A stretch of DNA of 64,000 nt from Flavobacteriaceae bacterium EG-1 (lineage in GTDB: Bacteria > Bacteroidota > Bacteroidia > Flavobacteriales > Flavobacteriaceae): NCBI RefSeq assembly GCF_009649685.1, contig NZ_WJPK01000003.1, forward strand, positions 434,506 through 498,505. Reading direction: 5' to 3'. A program made the translations under genes and the position numbers. Below the pieces are notes generated by a model. The model was not told the origin of the DNA, did not search any database, and was given only the letters and a program-made list of their open reading frames with translations. Positions within the stretch are counted from its first letter, which is position 1. Every line of letters starts with the position of its first letter. Shown here in pieces: positions 9,414-17,492 of this stretch.

Positions 9414-10475
9414 CTATTCAATCGCTTTCACTACTGCTTTTGGAGCCTCTTTTTTAGAACCGTCAAAACCAGTAACACCGCCAACAGTTGTATACTTCAT
9501 TACGTATTTCTTATCTGGAAATATACGTTGATAGGCACTTTGACACATTAATGTTGCTTCATGAAAACCACAAAGAATCAATTTCAATTTACCTGGGTAA
9601 GTATTAACATCACCAATAGCATAAATACCAGGAATATTAGTCTGATAATCTAAGGTGTTATCCACTTTTATAGCATTTTTTTCGATATCAAGTCCCCAAT
9701 CAGCAATAGGGCCAAGTTTGGGCGAAAGACCAAACAACGGAATAAAATTATCTACTTCCAATTCAATTTCTTCACCTTCATCACCAGATTTTCGAATAGT
9801 TACCGATTCTAAATTAGCATCTCCTTTTAATCCAATTATTTCAGCAGGTGTTATCAAATTAATTTTACCGGCATTCTTAAGGTCCTGAACTTTTTCTACA
9901 GAATCTAATGCACCACGAAATTCGTTTCTTCTGTGAACTAAAGTTACTTCAGAAGCAACATCTGCTAGAAAGATACTCCAATCTAATGCTGAATCACCAC
10001 CACCTGCTATAACAACTTTCTTATCGCGATAAACCTCAGGATCTTTGATTATATATGCCACACCATTATCCTCAAACTTCTCTAGATTATCAAGCAAAGG
10101 TTTTCTTGGCTCAAAACTACCAAGACCACCAGCTATGGCTACAATAGGAGCTTGATGCTTCGTACCTTTATTAGTGGTAACTACAAAAGTACCATCCTCT
10201 AATTTATCAATAGTTTCTGCTCTTTCACCCAAGGTAAATCCTGGTTGAAAGGCTTTTATCTGCTCCATTAAATTATCTACCAATTCACCTGCAAGTACTT
10301 CAGGAAATCCTGGAATATCGTAGATTGGTTTTTTAGGGTAGATTTCGGAACACTGGCCTCCAGCTTGTGGTAATGCGTCAATAAGATGACATTTTAATTT
10401 TAATAGTCCTGCTTCAAAAACGGCAAAAAGTCCAGTCGGACCCGCGCCGATTATCAAAATATCTGTTTTAATCAT
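9414..10475 (-). CDS. Ferredoxin-NADP reductase, thioredoxin-reductase-like
   Basis: 353 residues. FAD-binding GAGPTGL lies at the N-terminus and an NAD(P)-binding GGGDSALDW in the middle, with a C-terminal GIYAIGDVN motif. The CxxC redox disulfide of true thioredoxin reductases is absent at the expected place, and the C-terminal extension is that of the homodimeric TrxR-like FNR class (YumC type). It should shuttle electrons between NADPH and the ferredoxin encoded 29 bases downstream. It has its own exact -7 box at 10500-10507, just before its ATG, so it can be expressed apart from Nfu/Mrp. Confidence 0.9.
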   Translation of the reverse strand: MIKTDILIIGAGPTGLFAVFEAGLLKLKCHLIDALPQAGGQCSEIYPKKPIYDIPGFPEVLAGELVDNLMEQIKAFQPGFTLGERAETIDKLEDGTFVVTTNKGTKHQAPIVAIAGGLGSFEPRKPLLDNLEKFEDNGVAYIIKDPEVYRDKKVVIAGGGDSALDWSIFLADVASEVTLVHRRNEFRGALDSVEKVQDLKNAGKINLITPAEIIGLKGDANLESVTIRKSGDEGEEIELEVDNFIPLFGLSPKLGPIADWGLDIEKNAIKVDNTLDYQTNIPGIYAIGDVNTYPGKLKLILCGFHEATLMCQSAYQRIFPDKKYVMKYTTVGGVTGFDGSKKEAPKAVVKAIE

Positions 10476-10499
10476 TTAAAAATACATTAAATATAGAGT

Positions 10500-10507
10500 C
10501 AAAAATA
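10500..10507 (-). promoter_or_regulatory. -7 box TATTTTTG for the ferredoxin reductase
   Basis: Exact TAnnTTTG on the minus strand, 24 bases upstream of the reductase ATG at 10475. Confidence 0.55.
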
Positions 10508-10547
10508 GTTTGGTATATTATTAAGTTACTCGTTAAAAGTTAGTAGT

Positions 10548-10787
10548 TTATTCGATATTGATTACCTCTTCAATTTGTGGTGCATATTTTTTAATTGTCA
10601 TTTCCACACCACTTTTTAAAGTCATTTGATTGACAGAACAACCAACACAAGCTCCTTCAAGTTTTACCTTTACAGAGTTCTCATTATCAATTGAAATCAA
10701 TGAAATATCACCTCCATCACTTTGCAAAAAAGGCCTAATTTCTTCAAGCGCTTTTTCTACGTTTAGTTTTAATTCTTCAGGTGTCAT
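10548..10787 (-). CDS. NifU-like C-terminal domain protein (Nfu Fe-S carrier)
   Basis: 79 residues, just the NifU C-terminal domain. The C-V-G-C motif (followed by SVNQMTLKSGVE) is the pair of cysteines that holds a transient [4Fe-4S] cluster between two subunits. It starts one base after the Mrp stop, so translation is probably coupled. The role is as carrier that delivers clusters to apo-proteins in the cytosol. Together with Mrp and the ferredoxin/reductase pair it forms a small Fe-S maturation neighbourhood. Confidence 0.92.
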   Translation of the reverse strand: MTPEELKLNVEKALEEIRPFLQSDGGDISLISIDNENSVKVKLEGACVGCSVNQMTLKSGVEMTIKKYAPQIEEVINIE

Positions 10788-10788
10788 A

Positions 10789-11928
10789 TTATTTTTTCTT
10801 AACTGCAGAACAACCTGCCATTGTTGTTATTTTAATTGCTTCAGTTGGTGGTAGACTTTTATTTCTACTTACAACCTCCTGAACCATACTTTTGGTTAAA
10901 TCTTCAAAAGCACTTTCTATTGGTGTATTTGTTTGCAAAGCTGCTGGTCTGCCAACATCTCCCGCTTCCCGAATACTTTGAACTAATGGTATTTCTCCTA
11001 AAAAAGGAACCTTTAAATCTTCAGCCAAATGTTTGGCACCTTCTTTACCAAAGATATAATATTTGTTCTCAGGTAATTCTGCAGGAGTAAAATACGCCAT
11101 ATTCTCAACAATACCCAATACTGGTACATTTATAGATTCTTGTTGGAACATTGCTACACCTTTTTTTGCATCTGCCAAAGCCACTTCTTGAGGGGTACTA
11201 ACGACTAAAGCACCAGTAATTGGCATTGCTTGCATTATACTTAAATGAATATCTCCAGTACCAGGAGGCAGGTCTATTAACATGAAATCTATTTCTCCCC
11301 AATGCGCATCAAAAATCATTTGATTTAAAGCCTTTGATGCCATTGGTCCGCGCCAAATTACAGCTTGATTAGGTTGTGTAAAAAACCCGATTGAAAGTAA
11401 TTTTACTCCATAACTTTCAACAGGTTTCATTTTAGATTTGCCATCAATATTTATTGCTAAAGGTTTTTCATGAGTAACATCAAACATAATAGGCATTGAT
11501 GGTCCATAAATATCGGCATCCAATAAACCCACCTTAAAACCCATTTTAGCAAGTGTAACAGCAAGGTTAGCAGTTACCGTAGATTTTCCTACCCCACCTT
11601 TTCCGGATGCCACAGCAATAATATTTTGAATACCAGGTAAAGGCTTACCTTTTATTTCATTGGTTTTTGGCTTTGCTGGAGCATTAACTTTTATATTGAT
11701 TTTAATTTTTGCCTTCTCATAAACTTCTTGATGGATAATTTTTAAAATCTCAACTTCAGTTTTTTTACGAGCTTGTAAACTAGGATTTGCTATGGTAATA
11801 TCAACCTCTACCTCATCACCAAAAATTTGTATATTTTTTACAGCGCCACTTTCAACCATATTTTGGCCTTCACCTGGTACTGTAATTTGCTCCAATGCCT
11901 TTAAAACGGCTTTCTTTTCAATCTTCAT
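10789..11928 (-). CDS. mrp: Mrp/ApbC-family P-loop ATPase
   Basis: 379 residues. An N-terminal MIP18/DUF59-like domain (about 1-90) precedes a deviant Walker A GKGGVGKST near residue 113 and the LIDLPPGTGD segment of the Mrp/Nbp35 group. Family members carry or load Fe-S clusters. In the classical family a C-terminal CxxC binds the bridging cluster. Here the equivalent stretch after ENMAYF reads TPAELPENKYY and has no cysteine; the only Cys I find is six residues from the end (AGCSAVKKK). Cluster binding, if any, must therefore differ. It is first in a unit with Nfu and has an exact TATCTTTG box upstream. Confidence 0.9.
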   Translation of the reverse strand: MKIEKKAVLKALEQITVPGEGQNMVESGAVKNIQIFGDEVEVDITIANPSLQARKKTEVEILKIIHQEVYEKAKIKINIKVNAPAKPKTNEIKGKPLPGIQNIIAVASGKGGVGKSTVTANLAVTLAKMGFKVGLLDADIYGPSMPIMFDVTHEKPLAINIDGKSKMKPVESYGVKLLSIGFFTQPNQAVIWRGPMASKALNQMIFDAHWGEIDFMLIDLPPGTGDIHLSIMQAMPITGALVVSTPQEVALADAKKGVAMFQQESINVPVLGIVENMAYFTPAELPENKYYIFGKEGAKHLAEDLKVPFLGEIPLVQSIREAGDVGRPAALQTNTPIESAFEDLTKSMVQEVVSRNKSLPPTEAIKITTMAGCSAVKKK

Positions 11929-11950
11929 TATATAAAATCATTCTAAACAA

Positions 11951-11958
11951 CAAAGATA
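11951..11958 (-). promoter_or_regulatory. -7 box TATCTTTG for mrp-nfu
   Basis: Exact TAnnTTTG on the minus strand, 22 bases upstream of the Mrp ATG. Confidence 0.6.
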
Positions 11959-12053
11959 CGGTATAGGGATTAAATGATAAAGATTTCGAATTTAAATGTA
12001 GTGTTGAGAAATAACCTAAAAATAATTATTTTGTTAGGGTAATTTAATATTGT

Positions 12054-12443
12054 TTAGCTACCCTTTATTTGATTCTCTAACTCCATCCAATGTTGGGCTT
12101 CATACATAGTATCAAATATTTTTAACGGAACGAGAGAAAAAATCTCCTCATACTTTATGGTTTTCTTTGTCTCTTTATTGGGTGCTACCATTACAAATGA
12201 ACTTACATCGGCATAGAAAGGGCAATGCATATACGCAATAATATTAATTGTATAATTAGAAGTTCTATCAAATATATATCCATATTTTTTTTTGCCATAA
12301 AATTCACGATACACTTCGTGTAAGGATATCACTTTTGCAGTATCAATAACTATGCTGTCATAAATCTTACATACAACATATGTCTCGTAAAAATATATTT
12401 TAGCAAAATCTAGCTCTAATTCACGGATTGGCGCAAGTACCAT
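12054..12443 (-). CDS. Protein of unknown function, 129 residues
   Basis: I do not recognise the family. No signal peptide or membrane helix is present. The sequence alternates short strands and helices and includes YEEIFSLVPLKIFDTMYEAQHWMELE near the end, in the style of small cytosolic alpha/beta (SpoIIAA/STAS-like) proteins, but I cannot assign that fold firmly. It stands alone, about 125 bases downstream of the mrp start region and 113 bases from the ATL gene. Codon use matches its neighbours. Confidence 0.6.
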   Translation of the reverse strand: MVLAPIRELELDFAKIYFYETYVVCKIYDSIVIDTAKVISLHEVYREFYGKKKYGYIFDRTSNYTINIIAYMHCPFYADVSSFVMVAPNKETKKTIKYEEIFSLVPLKIFDTMYEAQHWMELENQIKGS

Positions 12444-12556
12444 TTGAATTACAATTTTAGAAGAAAAATACTACATTTTTTTATAAAATAAAAGACATTA
12501 ACAATAATTGAGTTACTTTATAAGCTCAATTAGACAGTAATCGAAATAATTGATTC

Positions 12557-12910
12557 CTATTCCAATTCTTTTATTGGGTCCCAAAAATAAGTTTCCAGAT
12601 TTTGAATTTGATTCTCAACAACAACTATACCTTCACTTTCCAAAAGTTGTTGCATAAGATTAGTTCCATCGAAATGATGTTTACCAGTTAACAAGCCTTT
12701 TCTATTTACCACTCGATGTGCTGGAACATCTAAAGTTTCATTTTTAGCATTAGCTGAATTAACTCCATTCATAGCCCAACCCACCATTCGCGCACTTCTT
12801 GCGGCACCTAAATAATTGGCTATTGCTCCGTAAGAAGTAACACGGCCATAAGGTATTTGCCTTGCTACCTCATATACTTTTTGAAAAAAGTTTTTGTTTT
12901 CTGGTTTCAA
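12557..12910 (-). CDS. Alkyltransferase-like (ATL) DNA-binding protein
   Basis: 117 residues, the size of the MGMT C-terminal domain alone. It keeps the DNA-binding features (YGRVTSYGAIA, the RMVGWAMN arginine-finger region) but the active-site motif PCHR reads P63-A64-H65-R66. The alkyl-accepting Cys is thus replaced by Ala. ATL proteins of this kind (for example Thermus TTHA1564, also PAHR) flag O6-alkylguanine for nucleotide excision repair instead of repairing it themselves. Start is TTG at 12910; the first internal ATG would remove the DNA-binding helix. It lies 3 bases downstream of the LysE gene in the same direction, within the trmB-lysE-atl run. Confidence 0.9.
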   Translation of the reverse strand: MKPENKNFFQKVYEVARQIPYGRVTSYGAIANYLGAARSARMVGWAMNGVNSANAKNETLDVPAHRVVNRKGLLTGKHHFDGTNLMQQLLESEGIVVVENQIQNLETYFWDPIKELE

Positions 12911-12913
12911 AAC

Positions 12914-13540
12914 TTAACTAAAGATTCTAATTAGAGTAATAACTAACAAAACAACCATTAAAATACTAAGAATATAATTTGAATTTTTCGAAAATCGTTG
13001 ATTCTTATTCTCTAATTTGTTAAAATATATGGTGTACATATATAGCACCGTAAACGTACCACAACCGGCGGCTAGCACAAATATTAAAATATCCCACACT
13101 TGAAATTTTATCCAGCCAGAAGCATTCCACATTACATTTAATCCGCTGTAATAGGGTATCGTTAGTAAGTTCAAAGCAGCAAGACCCATTCCTTTAAAAT
13201 AACTATTTCTCTTACTCACTTTTATCAATCTCACTTCTTCTTTCTTATTTTTTCTTGCTGCGATATAAAAATAAACTGCAAAAACTGCAAAAACAATAAC
13301 TGCAATTTTTAATAGCCATTCTGAAACTATCGGGTTATTATGTAAAAACTTAGAAATCCATACCGCAATTAAAGCTTGAATTAAAATAGTAGTGGAAATA
13401 CCTAAGCTAAAAACAATTCCATTCAATTTACCCTTATTCACACTTACTTTTGCGGCATTCATATTTAACAATCCTGGAGGAACTGTAGCCATAAATGCTG
13501 CTGAAAAAGTGGCAAAAAAAAGGATTAATAAATGTGTCAT
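12914..13540 (-). CDS. LysE-family amino-acid exporter
   Basis: 208 residues with about six membrane helices and the N-terminal PPGLLNMNAAKVSVNKG segment typical of LysE/RhtB translocators. It should sit in the inner membrane and export an amino acid or related metabolite; the substrate is unknown. Its ATG overlaps the trmB stop by one base (TAATG), which implies translational coupling, and the ATL gene follows directly. There is no functional link between the three products that I can see. Confidence 0.85.
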   Translation of the reverse strand: MTHLLILFFATFSAAFMATVPPGLLNMNAAKVSVNKGKLNGIVFSLGISTTILIQALIAVWISKFLHNNPIVSEWLLKIAVIVFAVFAVYFYIAARKNKKEEVRLIKVSKRNSYFKGMGLAALNLLTIPYYSGLNVMWNASGWIKFQVWDILIFVLAAGCGTFTVLYMYTIYFNKLENKNQRFSKNSNYILSILMVVLLVITLIRIFS

Positions 13541-14217
13541 TAGTTTGGCGGTAAACGAAACTGTATATAGGTTATTGGTTTGTTTTTATCAAGGTACTGA
13601 TTTTCATAGAAAGTTTGAATTTCTAAAACTTCTTTTGGACTTCCTTCATTCTTATATACATCATGATTAGCATAAACTACTTCAAACGCTAAACCATGTA
13701 GAAGTCCTAAAGTATAACCATGCATAAATTCGCTATCTGTTTTAAGGTGTACCAAACCATCTTTTTTTAATATTCGCTGGTATCGATTTAGAAATTCGTT
13801 GTTAGTTAATCGATGTTTGGTGCGCTTATACTTTATTTGAGGGTCAGGAAAAGTTATCCAAATTTCAGACACCTCGTTCGTAGCAAACAAATCGTCAATT
13901 AGTTCTATTTGGGTTCTTAAGAAGGCCACGTTACTTAGATTATCTTCTAGAGCAGTTTTTGCTCCTCGCCATAATCTAGCACCTTTTATATCTACGCCTA
14001 TAAAATTTACGTTTGCATTTCGCTTTGCCAGCTCAATTGTATATTCTCCTTTGCCACAGCCCAATTCTAATACAATAGGGTTATCATTTTTGAAATGCTT
14101 AGACCATTGGCCTTTTAATTTAAAATTACCCTTAGAAATTTCTTCTCGATTTGGCTGAAAAACATTATCGAATTGTTCGTTTTCTTTAAACCGTTTTAAT
14201 TTATTCTTACTGCCCAC
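13540..14217 (-). CDS. trmB: tRNA (guanine-N7-)-methyltransferase
   Basis: 225 residues. The SAM-binding ELGCGKGEYTIELAK motif and the WITFPDPQIKYKRTKHR segment are diagnostic for TrmB, which forms m7G46 in the tRNA variable loop. GTG start at 14217 with a TAGCTTTG promoter box 27 bases upstream. It heads a trmB-lysE-atl unit. Confidence 0.95.
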   Translation of the reverse strand: MGSKNKLKRFKENEQFDNVFQPNREEISKGNFKLKGQWSKHFKNDNPIVLELGCGKGEYTIELAKRNANVNFIGVDIKGARLWRGAKTALEDNLSNVAFLRTQIELIDDLFATNEVSEIWITFPDPQIKYKRTKHRLTNNEFLNRYQRILKKDGLVHLKTDSEFMHGYTLGLLHGLAFEVVYANHDVYKNEGSPKEVLEIQTFYENQYLDKNKPITYIQFRLPPN

Positions 14218-14244
14218 CCTCTATTAAGTTATTATAATTTTGGG

Positions 14245-14252
14245 CAAAGCTA
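14245..14252 (-). promoter_or_regulatory. -7 box TAGCTTTG for trmB
   Basis: Exact TAnnTTTG on the minus strand, 27 bases upstream of the trmB GTG. Confidence 0.6.
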
Positions 14253-14298
14253 TAGGAAATCTTTAGCAAATAAAATCTAGACGAAAAATAGCAGTAAA

Positions 14299-15399
14299 TT
14301 ACATTTGTAATCCCTCAGTTTCTTTAGCTTCAATAAGTTCTTCTATTTGATTCTCTTGATCTATCTTTTTTAACGTAAAAGAAAACTCAGAACCAGCACC
14401 AACCACACTTTCTACATAAATTTTTTCTCCATGTGCTTCAATAATGTGTTTTACTATTGAAAGACCTAAACCAGAACCACCTTCTTTTCTGTTTCCACTT
14501 TGATCAACGCGATAAAATCTTTCAAATAATCGTGAAATATGTTTTTCCTCAATTCCTTCACCATTATCAGTCACTCTAATAATTACTCTATTTTTAATTA
14601 AATTTTCAACACTTACTTCTGTAGTTCCATTTTTAAATCCATATTTAATAGAGTTTACCAATAAATTTACTAATACTTGTTGAATTTTTTCGCGATCGCC
14701 TTTTACATAAATGGGTTTCTTATAATCCATATCAAAAGTGAGTACAATCTTTTTCTTTGCAGCTTTCATTTCAAGTAAATCAAAAACACTTTGAATAAGC
14801 TCTACAATATCAAAAGCAACTAAATTAAGATTCAAATCTCCAACCTCCAATTTAGTTATCATATCTAAATCTTGCACGATGTAAATTAATCGGTCTACTC
14901 CTTTATTTGCTCTTTGCAAATATTTTTTTCGAACATTTTTATCGTCCATAGCACCATCTAAAAGAGTTTCAAGATATCCTTGTACTGTAAACAAGGGCGT
15001 TTTTAGCTCATGCGAAACATTACCTATAAAATCTTTTCTATACTCTTCTCTAATTTTTAGGGTATCAATTTCTACCCGCTTATCCGCAGCAAATCTTTCA
15101 ATTTCTTCGGTTAATGTCTCCATATCAGTAGTTACAGGTCCTGTAGCTAAAGATTTTGCATCTAATAGGGAAACATCATCATAAATTTGTTTTATTCGCC
15201 TATATATATACCTTTCAATACCAATTTGAATAATTATAAAACTACCAATAAATATTAAGGGCAAGTTTATTAGAAGTTTCGAAGCATTGAAGTTACCATT
15301 GTTATACATTTCAATAATAAAAACAAAGGCACAGAACGTCATTATTAAAAATGAAGCCCGTATTGCAAATTGATATGACCTTTTAAGTATTGTGGCCAT
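14299..15399 (-). CDS. Sensor histidine kinase, PhoR-like
   Basis: 366 residues. Two N-terminal membrane helices (about 12-30 and 38-58) with almost no periplasmic loop, a short linker helix, HisKA box VSHELKTPLFTVQGYLE (phospho-acceptor His) and a HATPase_c domain with VNLLVNSIKYG (N box) and GSGLGLSIVKHI (G box). The minimal periplasmic part suggests sensing through membrane or partner proteins, as in PhoR. It follows the PhoB-type regulator by 178 bases in the same direction, so the two form a cognate pair. The signal is not proven. Confidence 0.92.
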   Translation of the reverse strand: MATILKRSYQFAIRASFLIMTFCAFVFIIEMYNNGNFNASKLLINLPLIFIGSFIIIQIGIERYIYRRIKQIYDDVSLLDAKSLATGPVTTDMETLTEEIERFAADKRVEIDTLKIREEYRKDFIGNVSHELKTPLFTVQGYLETLLDGAMDDKNVRKKYLQRANKGVDRLIYIVQDLDMITKLEVGDLNLNLVAFDIVELIQSVFDLLEMKAAKKKIVLTFDMDYKKPIYVKGDREKIQQVLVNLLVNSIKYGFKNGTTEVSVENLIKNRVIIRVTDNGEGIEEKHISRLFERFYRVDQSGNRKEGGSGLGLSIVKHIIEAHGEKIYVESVVGAGSEFSFTLKKIDQENQIEELIEAKETEGLQM

Positions 15400-15577
15400 G
15401 ATAATAAAATTTTAAAATTTGAAGAAAACCCTACTAAGTTTAGAAAGACTAACTAAGCAAAAGGCTTAGAAAAATTGAAAAGAATTCTTCAAGAATGAAT
15501 CTAAATTTAGTGACTATAAAGAAATTTAGGAAGTCAAGCACCTAATTTTTACACAAAAATGCTATTGTAAGCAGTTT

Positions 15578-16264
15578 TTATAATACAAACTTATAACCAA
15601 CACCTTTTACTGTTTTGAAATGATCCTCACCAATTTTTTCACGTAACTTTCTAATATGCACATCAATAGTACGACCACCTACTACCACTTCATTACCCCA
15701 TACTTTATCTAGTATAACTTCTCTTCTAAAAACTTTACTTGGTTTAGAAGTTAATAAAGCAAGCAACTCAAACTCCTTCCGTGGAAGAATAATCTCTTTA
15801 CCTTTTTTAATAACTTTATACTCTTCTCTATTTATTACGATATCGCCAACCTTAAAAACATCTTCGGCTTCATTAGATTCATCTTTTAAACGACGAAGAA
15901 GTGCTTTAACTTTGCTTACAAGCACTTTTGGTTTTATTGGCTTAGTAATATAATCATCTGCACCTGCATCAAAACCAGCTACTTGAGAATAATCTTCACC
16001 TCTTGCGGTTAAAAAGGTAATAAGTGTATTTTCTAAACTTGGCATTTTCCTCATTTGCTCACATGCTTCAATACCATCCATCTCTGGCATCATAACATCT
16101 AATATAACAAGATGTGGCTTCCTTTTTTTTGCCTTCATTACTCCCTCTTGACCATTTTTAGCCGTAAAAACCTGATAACCTTCAGCCTCAAGATTATAAC
16201 TAATAATCTCTAAAATATCAGGCTCATCATCTACTAAAAGTATTTTAATATCTTTCTTTTTCAC
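15578..16264 (-). CDS. Response regulator, OmpR/PhoB family
   Basis: 228 residues. Receiver domain with the phospho-acceptor Asp in VILDVMMPEMDG and Lys in ITKPIKP; C-terminal winged helix with KEFELLALLTSKP and GRTIDVHIRKLREKIG. GTG start at 16264. It precedes a PhoR-like kinase. Upstream, at 16352-16373, lies an 11-bp direct repeat of the kind OmpR/PhoB proteins bind, which suggests autoregulation. Confidence 0.93.
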   Translation of the reverse strand: MKKKDIKILLVDDEPDILEIISYNLEAEGYQVFTAKNGQEGVMKAKKRKPHLVILDVMMPEMDGIEACEQMRKMPSLENTLITFLTARGEDYSQVAGFDAGADDYITKPIKPKVLVSKVKALLRRLKDESNEAEDVFKVGDIVINREEYKVIKKGKEIILPRKEFELLALLTSKPSKVFRREVILDKVWGNEVVVGGRTIDVHIRKLREKIGEDHFKTVKGVGYKFVL

Positions 16265-16351
16265 GTTACAAGGTTTATTTAGACTAAAGTAAAATCAATA
16301 TAATGTAAATATAAGGCATCTAACGACAATGGTATTAACTACAGTGAATAA

Positions 16352-16373
16352 GGTAACATTTCGGTAACATTTT
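16352..16373. promoter_or_regulatory. 11-bp direct repeat, candidate PhoB-type operator
   Basis: GGTAACATTTC is followed immediately by GGTAACATTTT (10 of 11 identical). It can be read as GTAACA-N5-GTAACA, close in spacing and sequence to the Bacillus PhoP box TTAACA-N5-TTAACA, and OmpR/PhoB dimers generally use 11-bp tandem half-sites. It lies 88 bases upstream of the response-regulator start. Confidence 0.5.
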
Positions 16374-16559
16374 ACAAACACTTCAATAATATTGAATTTC
16401 TTAATAATGTAGGAAAAATAGGGCTTTATAATCAATTTCAATTCAAAGAGAATAAATAATAGCAGTTTTACGTTAGGTTCTTAAACATTTTATAATGTAT
16501 TTCATTGATTTAAAGCTAAAAACAAAGGGTTTGAACAATGAAAACTTATAAACATTTTG

Positions 16560-16567
16560 TACCTTTG
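16560..16567 (+). promoter_or_regulatory. -7 box TACCTTTG
   Basis: Exact TAnnTTTG, 27 bases upstream of the ATG at 16595. Confidence 0.55.
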
Positions 16568-16594
16568 TGGTATATTTTTTGTAACTAACCCTGT

Positions 16595-16903
16595 ATGAAG
16601 CACCTTTACCTTGTAATTGCTTTTTTATTTATTTCGTTAGCTTATGGACAAGACTCCTTGGCTAGCAACGATATAAATGGGTTTAAACTTTACCCAAATC
16701 CAGTTACAAATGGTAAAGTATATATAAGTACTTCGGATTCAGCTCCAAAGAAAATATTAATTTTTGATGTATTAGGAACACAAGTTCTTCAAACAACAAT
16801 TTTAGGAAGAGAAATAAATCTTTCTGAACTAGATGCTGGTGTTTACATTCTTCGAGTATATCAAAACAACAACATGGCGACCAGAAAATTGATAGTTAAG
16901 TAA
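16595..16903 (+). CDS. Minimal T9SS type A sorting-domain protein
   Basis: 102 residues: a signal peptide (cut after AYGQ, about residue 19), a ten-residue linker and then only a type A C-terminal sorting domain (GFKLYPNPVTNGKVYI... AGVYILRV... RKLIVK). This domain normally guides a large N-terminal cargo through the type IX secretion system, but here no cargo exists. The domain may itself be the secreted product, or may compete for or occupy the T9SS attachment machinery. A paralogue follows 169 bases downstream. Confidence 0.85.
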   Translation: MKHLYLVIAFLFISLAYGQDSLASNDINGFKLYPNPVTNGKVYISTSDSAPKKILIFDVLGTQVLQTTILGREINLSELDAGVYILRVYQNNNMATRKLIVK

Positions 16904-17039
16904 TTGCATTTCAATAGATTATTTCAATTTTCATGTTCGACAAGCGGCGTAAAACTTAGACGAACGGTTAACGTGTTATCTTTTACCTACGTTTGGTCGA
17001 ATTTCACAACATTTATTGCCCTTAAGCATTCTCTTACAT

Positions 17040-17047
17040 TATCTTTA
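17040..17047 (+). promoter_or_regulatory. -7-like box TATCTTTA
   Basis: One mismatch to TAnnTTTG, with a TTG at 17016-17018 spaced 21 bases upstream. Located 25 bases before the ATG at 17073, so the second mini-T9SS gene may have its own promoter. Confidence 0.4.
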
Positions 17048-17072
17048 CAGTGTTGATCCCAAATCAATACCT

Positions 17073-17396
17073 ATGAAACTAATCTACACAGCACTGCTAT
17101 TGGCATGTGCTTTTACGTTGTCAGCTCAAGAAATAGCTAGTGTACAATCGAGCTCCTCAGATGAAATATTGAATTTCAAATTATATCCCAATCCCGTATT
17201 TGATGATGTTGTTTATATTACTACTAATCTAAACGCACCGAAAACTGTTGTTATATATGACATTTTCGGCGAAATAGTACTTAGAAGTAGGATGATAAAT
17301 AAGGCACTTTCTATATCTGCTTTAACTCCTGGGGTCTATGTCATGAATGTTACCGAAAAAAATAAAACTATTAGAAGAAAATTGGTCGTAAAATAA
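17073..17396 (+). CDS. Minimal T9SS type A sorting-domain protein, second copy
   Basis: 107 residues from the ATG at 17073, which gives a proper signal peptide (MKLIYTALLLACAFTLSAQ). An in-frame ATG at 17016 would add 19 non-signal residues. The mature part has a short acidic linker, then the sorting domain (FKLYPNPVFDDVVYI... GVYVMNV... RRKLVVK). It is similar in length and pattern to the 16595-16903 protein, so the pair is a tandem duplication. A clear terminator follows. Confidence 0.85.
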   Translation: MKLIYTALLLACAFTLSAQEIASVQSSSSDEILNFKLYPNPVFDDVVYITTNLNAPKTVVIYDIFGEIVLRSRMINKALSISALTPGVYVMNVTEKNKTIRRKLVVK

Positions 17397-17421
17397 AGCC
17401 CAAAACTCAATTAATACTCAT

Positions 17422-17453
17422 GCCCTGCTCTATTTTTAGAACAGGGCTTTTCA
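17422..17453 (+). terminator. Rho-independent terminator
   Basis: GCCCTGCTC pairs with GAACAGGGC (one mismatch) over an AT-rich loop, followed by CTTTTC. It ends the mini-T9SS pair. Confidence 0.75.
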
Positions 17454-17475
17454 TTTATTACATTTTCGGAATCGT

Positions 17476-17483
17476 TATCTTTG
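17476..17483 (+). promoter_or_regulatory. -7 box TATCTTTG
   Basis: Exact TAnnTTTG only 9 bases before the ATG at 17493, which implies a leaderless or nearly leaderless mRNA. Confidence 0.6.
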
Positions 17484-17492
17484 CTAGTTGAA

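Larger units (their letters stand above)
16265..16594. other. 330-base divergent intergenic region
   Basis: AT-rich region between the PhoB-type regulator (leftward) and the first mini-T9SS gene (rightward). It holds the direct repeat at 16352-16373 and the TACCTTTG box at 16560. I see no ORF, RNA gene or strong hairpin in the rest. Confidence 0.5.
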
